Below are positions 60,312 to 64,000 of a DNA stretch of 64,000 nt, piece after piece (position 1 is the stretch's first letter; each line of letters begins with the position of its first letter). The notes under the pieces were generated by a model, which was given only the letters and a program-made list of their open reading frames with translations, searched no databases and was not told where the DNA came from. The position numbers and the translations under genes were made by a program. The stretch comes from Phenylobacterium sp. (GTDB taxonomy: Bacteria; Pseudomonadota; Alphaproteobacteria; Caulobacterales; Caulobacteraceae): positions 1-64,000 of the forward strand of contig NZ_JAUYAF010000066.1 of assembly GCF_030693625.1 (NCBI RefSeq), read 5' to 3'.

Positions 60312-60947
60312 CTAGTGGATCATGTTCATCGCGCCTGGGGCGGGGCGCAGGTCGACCTTGACCTCCCGCCGCCCGCCGGCGGCCGGGACAGAGATCGTCT
60401 TCGCGACCTGGTTCCGGGCGGTCTTCATATAGGGCTGCCAGACGGTCATGGCCGCGTTTCCAGCCGGCGCATTGCGGATCAGGGCCACCCCGTCGGCGCC
60501 GGTCTTGGCGGCGTAGGCGGTGTCCACCACCACCACATAGGCGATCATCTGGTCGTGGATGTTGCAGCCCAGGGCCACGACGCCGGCCTTGTCGAACACC
60601 ACGCTGCGGCTCTCGTCGCGGCCATACAGCTTCAGTTCGAACTTCTTGGTGGGCGAGAAGGAATAGACGTGGTGGCGCACCTTGTCCTTGTTGGGGAAGG
60701 TCACGTTGCTGCCCGTCGGTACGATGAGGACGAAGGGGTTGAAGCTGATGTTCTGCTGGGCCACCGAATAGGGCCAGGTGAACTTGATCGGCGCGCCTGC
60801 CGCGCCGCCGCCCAGCGGCTTCAGCGTCACCACGGCGTCCTTCACCGGATGTCCCGCCGCGTTGCGGACCTCGACCGAGAGATCGCCGGCCTCGGCCTGG
60901 GAGGCGAGGGTCAGTGCGGCCACGGCCGCCAGGATGATTGCGCGCAT
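60312..60947 (-). CDS. cupredoxin-like periplasmic protein (methylamine-utilisation type)
   Basis: 211 residues. Signal peptide RAIILAAVAALTLASQAEA. First an Ig-like carrier part (GDLSVEVRNAAGHPVKDAVV), then a blue-copper-like half with candidate ligands His in VRHHVYSF and Cys, His and Met in ALGCNIHDQMIAY: the full type 1 set. Homologues are annotated 'methylamine utilization protein' from their gene neighbours. It probably shuttles electrons in the periplasm. Divergent from the DUF3034/haemoglobin pair. Confidence 0.8.
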   Translation of the reverse strand: MRAIILAAVAALTLASQAEAGDLSVEVRNAAGHPVKDAVVTLKPLGGGAAGAPIKFTWPYSVAQQNISFNPFVLIVPTGSNVTFPNKDKVRHHVYSFSPTKKFELKLYGRDESRSVVFDKAGVVALGCNIHDQMIAYVVVVDTAYAAKTGADGVALIRNAPAGNAAMTVWQPYMKTARNQVAKTISVPAAGGRREVKVDLRPAPGAMNMIH

Positions 60948-61082
60948 GCCAGCAGCATCGCCTGCTCTCGTGGCCGCGCGGTTAACAGGATGGGCGAACC
61001 TTCCATCAACAGGTTTCGATCATGCTTTCCTCAAGGAATTGGGCAGACCCGCAGGGGGGCGCCGCCGAGGAGGATCGGTCGG

Positions 61083-61961
61083 ATGACAGGCAAAACGCAG
61101 GCGGTCTTGCTCGCCTTGACCCTGGCGATGACGGCGACTCTCGCCCAGGCTAGGGATCGCGAGACCAGCGGCAAGCTGCTGCTGACCGGCGGCGTCACCA
61201 GCCTCGAAGGCGCGGGCGGCGGCGGTTTGGCGACCTGGGCGACCATCACCGGCTATGAGACCGTGGACGAGGTGGGCGCCAACGCCCACGCCACCCTGGT
61301 GCAGTTGCCCGACTACCAGTTTCGCGCCGGCGGCGTGGCGGTCGGCTTCCGTGATCGCGTCGAGATCTCCTACACCCGCCAGTCCTTCGACACCGGAGAC
61401 ACCGGGAGCAAGCTCGGCCTGGGCCAGGGCTTCACCTTCAACCAGGACATCGTCGGCGTGAAGGTTCGCGTCCTCGGCGACGCCGTCTACGCCCAGGACA
61501 GCTGGGTCCCGCAGGTCGCGCTCGGCGTCCAGTGGAAGAAGAACGACAAGGACGCCGTCATCACGGCCATCGGCGGCAAGGACGACTCCGGCGTCGACTA
61601 CTATGTGGCCGCCACCAAGGTGCTGCTGAACCAGAGCCTGGTGCTGGACGGAACCCTCCGCGCCACCAAGGCCAACCAGACCGGCCTGCTGGGCTTCGGC
61701 GGGAACAAGAACGACGACTACGAGCTGCAGTTCGAGGGCTCGGCCGGCTACCTGGTCTCCAAGCGGCTGCTGATCGGGGCGGAATACCGTAGCAAGCCCG
61801 ACAACCTGGCGGGGCTGAAGGAGGATGACTGGGTCGACATCTTCGCCGCCTACGCCTTCAGCAAGAACCTCTCGGTCACCGCGGCCTATGCCGATCTCGG
61901 GACCATCGCCACCTTCAAGGACCAGCGCGGTCTGTACCTTTCCATCCAGGCAGGCTTCTGA
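61083..61961 (+). CDS. DUF3034 outer-membrane protein
   Basis: 292 residues from the ATG at 61083 (AGGAGG nine bases before it). Signal peptide AVLLALTLAMTATLAQA. The rest is beta-rich with alternating strands: GKLLLTGGVTSLEGAGGGGL, VAVGFRDRVEISYTRQSF, LGLGQGFTFNQDIVGVKVRV, RLLIGAEYRSKPDNL. It ends GLYLSIQAGF with terminal Phe, so it is a barrel of the outer membrane. DUF3034 proteins travel with haemoglobin and blue-copper-like genes. The stop TGA shares its last base with the next ATG. Confidence 0.88.
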   Translation: MTGKTQAVLLALTLAMTATLAQARDRETSGKLLLTGGVTSLEGAGGGGLATWATITGYETVDEVGANAHATLVQLPDYQFRAGGVAVGFRDRVEISYTRQSFDTGDTGSKLGLGQGFTFNQDIVGVKVRVLGDAVYAQDSWVPQVALGVQWKKNDKDAVITAIGGKDDSGVDYYVAATKVLLNQSLVLDGTLRATKANQTGLLGFGGNKNDDYELQFEGSAGYLVSKRLLIGAEYRSKPDNLAGLKEDDWVDIFAAYAFSKNLSVTAAYADLGTIATFKDQRGLYLSIQAGF

Positions 61962-62443
61962 TGTCGAACCTCCGCACTCTGATGTTCGCCGCGGCCCTGG
62001 GCGCCGCCGCCCCGGCCTTCGCCGAGGAAAAGCCGGTCGATCCCTACACCCAGTCCAACGCCAACGCCGGAGCGACCCCGTTCACGGGCGAGCAGATGCT
62101 GGCGGCCTTCAACGGCCGCGAGGGCGTGGCTCGTATCGTTGACGACACCCTGGACCGCAGCGTGGCCGACCCGAGGCTGACGGACATCTTCCGCGCCACC
62201 GACATGGAGCGCCTGCGTCGCACCCTGAAGGAGCAGGTGGCCCATTTGCTGGGGGCGCCGGTGGACTATACCGGCCGCGACATGAAGACGACCCACAAGG
62301 ACCAGGGGATCAACACCGCGGAGTTCAACCTCCTGGTCGAGCACATGCAGTTGGCCATGGACAAGGAAGGCGTCGCCTACCGACACCAGAACCAGCTGCT
62401 CGCCAAGCTGGCCCCCATGAAGCGCGACGTCGTTACGCGCTGA
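61961..62443 (+). CDS. exported group 1 truncated haemoglobin
   Basis: 160 residues. Unlike most truncated haemoglobins it has a Sec signal peptide (LRTLMFAAALGAAAPAFA). Globin text follows: AFNGREGVARIVDDTLDRSV, LKEQVAHLLGAPVDYTGRDM and TTHKDQGINTAEFNLLVEHM, with His112 as the proximal haem ligand. It would bind O2 or NO in the periplasm. Translationally coupled to the DUF3034 gene (TGATG), with a terminator after it. Confidence 0.88.
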   Translation: MSNLRTLMFAAALGAAAPAFAEEKPVDPYTQSNANAGATPFTGEQMLAAFNGREGVARIVDDTLDRSVADPRLTDIFRATDMERLRRTLKEQVAHLLGAPVDYTGRDMKTTHKDQGINTAEFNLLVEHMQLAMDKEGVAYRHQNQLLAKLAPMKRDVVTR

Positions 62444-62464
62444 ATCACCTCATCCAGACACAAG

Positions 62465-62491
62465 AAAGGCCCGGGCGACGCCCGGGCCTTT
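62465..62491. terminator. bidirectional terminator between the haemoglobin and TonB-receptor genes
   Basis: AAAGGCCCGGGC (62465-62476) and GCCCGGGCCTTT (62480-62491) pair perfectly with a GAC loop. T-runs occur on both strands, so it can end both convergent genes. Confidence 0.85.
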
Positions 62492-62513
62492 GTCGTTCTG
62501 GGCTGAGGGGCCC

Positions 62514-64000
62514 CTAGTACTTCAGGGTCACCGTGGCCATGACGGTGCGCGGGGCGCCGAAATAGGCGGTGCGGATGCCGCCCACCGAGGAGAATTCCTG
62601 AGCGTCGGTCTTGTAGACCTCATCGGCCAGGTTCTTGCCGTAGAGGCCGGCCGAGACGCGCCGCTGCGAGCTCTCCCAGACGATCTGGGCGTCATAGAGC
62701 CAGTAGCTCGGCTGGAAGATGCCGGGGAAACGGGCCCGCGTGGTCAGGTTGGCGTTGTCGATCGCCAGAGCCATCTCCGAACGGTACCGGGCCTGGGCGC
62801 CGATGCTGACGAAGCCGGTGTCGCCGAGATCCCACTCGTAACGGCCGGCCACCCGACCCGTCCATTCCGGCGAGAAGGCCGGGGTCTGCCAGGAGCGATC
62901 CAGGGTGGTGAAGCCCGTCGCCGGGGCGACGGCGGCACGCTGCTCGGAGAACTCACCGTACTCAGCGTTCAGGTAGCCGAGCTCGGCGTTCAGGCTGAGG
63001 CCTGCGATCGGGTTGGCCGCCAGTTCCAGTTCAGCCCCGTAGATCTTCAATTGGCCGGCGTTCAGCACGGTGAAGTCGATGGCCGGGATGGGCTGGGTGG
63101 GCGAAGTGACCGAGTGGCCGACACGGGCCTGGAAGTCCTGGTAGTCGTTGTAGAAGATCGTGAAGTTGGCCCGGGCGCGGTTGTCGAACAGCTGGGTCTT
63201 CACGCCGCCCTCATAGGAGATGGCGGTTTCGGGGGCATAGGGCTGCTCTTCGCCGGGCGCATTGGCGCGGCCGTTGAAGCCGCCCGACTTGAAGCCCTTG
63301 GAAACGCGTCCGTAGAAGAACACATCTTCGGTGGCCTGGTAGTCGAGGCTGACCATCGGCGAGACGTCGTCCCAGGTCTCCTCAGCCTTGAAGGCGAAGG
63401 TCCCGTTCAATGCGCCCAGGTTCGAGAAGGTCGAGGTGGTGCGGGCGTACTTCTTCTCTTCGTTGGTGTAGCGGACACCGGCCGACAGCCGCAGCTGCTC
63501 GGTGAGCGCGTAGCTGGCGTTGGCGTAGGCGGCCCAGCTGGTGGTCTTCAGGTCGTCGTCCACGGTGCGGAGGAAGCTGAAGGGCGCGGTATAGGCGTTG
63601 GCGAAGGCGGCCTGATGGGACTTCACGGTCTCCCTCAGATAGTAGACGCCGCCGATCACCTGCCAGGGGCCGTTGTTGTAGGCCAGCTGCAGCTCCTCGC
63701 TCACCTGGTCCTGGTCGACCGCCACCAGGGCGTCGGTCAGCTGCAGGGCCGTGGCGTCGAAGTCGATATAGTCGTCGCTGTCGAGATTGCGATAGGCGGT
63801 GATCGACTTCAGCGACAGGGTGTCAGTCAGGTCGTAGGCGACCGTGACGGCGGTCCCCCAGTGCTCGAAACGGGTCTCATTGGGCAGGCCCGGCGTGGTG
63901 GTGGTGCTGAAGTTGAACTCCGGGATGGCCAGGGGCACGGGATAGAGCACGGGACCAAACGCCGAGGTCAGGCTGTTCTGAGCCTGGCCGACGCTGAGGC
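62514..64000 (-). CDS. TonB-dependent receptor, C-terminal part (5' end beyond the window)
   Basis: About 495 residues visible, all from the 22-strand barrel: strand repeats such as SLKSITAYRNLDSDDYIDFD, LSAGVRYTNEEKKY, DVFFYGRVSKGFKSGGFNGR, TAISYEGGVKTQLFDNRARANFTIFYNDYQDF and VSAGLYGKNLADEVYK. It ends with MATVTLKY and a terminal aromatic. The plug domain and TonB box lie beyond the right edge. FKSGGFNGR and GVKT blocks mark the large alphaproteobacterial group that takes up siderophores, vitamins or sugars; the substrate is not predictable. Confidence 0.9.
   Translation of the reverse strand, partial: LSVGQAQNSLTSAFGPVLYPVPLAIPEFNFSTTTTPGLPNETRFEHWGTAVTVAYDLTDTLSLKSITAYRNLDSDDYIDFDATALQLTDALVAVDQDQVSEELQLAYNNGPWQVIGGVYYLRETVKSHQAAFANAYTAPFSFLRTVDDDLKTTSWAAYANASYALTEQLRLSAGVRYTNEEKKYARTTSTFSNLGALNGTFAFKAEETWDDVSPMVSLDYQATEDVFFYGRVSKGFKSGGFNGRANAPGEEQPYAPETAISYEGGVKTQLFDNRARANFTIFYNDYQDFQARVGHSVTSPTQPIPAIDFTVLNAGQLKIYGAELELAANPIAGLSLNAELGYLNAEYGEFSEQRAAVAPATGFTTLDRSWQTPAFSPEWTGRVAGRYEWDLGDTGFVSIGAQARYRSEMALAIDNANLTTRARFPGIFQPSYWLYDAQIVWESSQRRVSAGLYGKNLADEVYKTDAQEFSSVGGIRTAYFGAPRTVMATVTLKY

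Overview
The window is high-GC, densely coded alphaproteobacterial chromosome. Gene content and protein style suggest Caulobacterales, close to Phenylobacterium or Caulobacter: many alpha/beta hydrolases, DUF1134 and DUF3617 proteins, paired pentapeptide-repeat proteins, a TonB-dependent receptor, a CheE-like protein, and IF-3 with the alphaproteobacterial N-terminus. The species call is inference. No plasmid, prophage, CRISPR array or intact insertion sequence is visible.

Layout. 1-5.4 kb: hydrolase, SCP2 sterol-carrier protein, a class A beta-lactamase-like hydrolase and two tandem exported methyltransferase-fold proteins. 5.5-6.2 kb: Hsp20 behind a heat-shock promoter and a ROSE-like RNA thermometer. 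6.4-13.2 kb: EF-hand lipoprotein, crotonase, two tandem pentapeptide-repeat proteins, a stand-alone RibD-type deaminase and an ABC exporter. 13.2-23.8 kb: an envelope-sugar block (gpmA, kdsD, phosphomannomutase/phosphoglucomutase, ugd, glmM, glmS, galU and an SDR protein). These enzymes feed KDO, UDP-glucuronate, UDP-GlcNAc and UDP-glucose synthesis. 23.8-29.3 kb: hydrolases, signal peptidase I and two glycosyltransferases. 29.4-36.8 kb: translation genes (infC, rpmI, rplT, pheS, pheT), with two MFS transporters lying between infC and rpmI. infC probably starts at AUU. 36.8-46 kb: MscS channel, YqhA, DUF1134, LepA, entericidin, DUF983, DUF3309, MFS, DUF599, MmcQ and TPR genes.

47-50 kb is the accessory part. 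A tRNA-Ser(GGA) is followed by three GTACCCC repeats at a 12-bp period. Next comes a TIR-like (CBASS/Pycsar effector type) fragment fused by deletion to a pentameric ligand-gated-channel-like gene cut after its first membrane helix. A regulator with two winged-helix domains and an outer-membrane-protein tail remnant lie close by. 50-57 kb: TPR protein, CheE-like and receiver proteins, a thiolase/DUF35 pair, DUF1810, RsgA and small secreted proteins. 57.5-59.8 kb: a MoxR ATPase and VWA protein pair. 59.9-62.5 kb: a periplasmic redox module (blue-copper-like protein, DUF3034 outer-membrane protein, exported truncated haemoglobin) beside a decayed second copy of its first genes. 62.5 kb to the right edge: the C-terminal part of a TonB-dependent receptor.

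Two dispersed palindromic repeat families are seen. One has the loop GTGGGRACCGR with covarying stems (38.5 and 42.2 kb). The other has the stem CTTTCCTCCCC/GGGGAGGAAAG (52.3, 54.5 and 56.1 kb), and its middle copy supplies the C-terminus of a DUF1810 protein.
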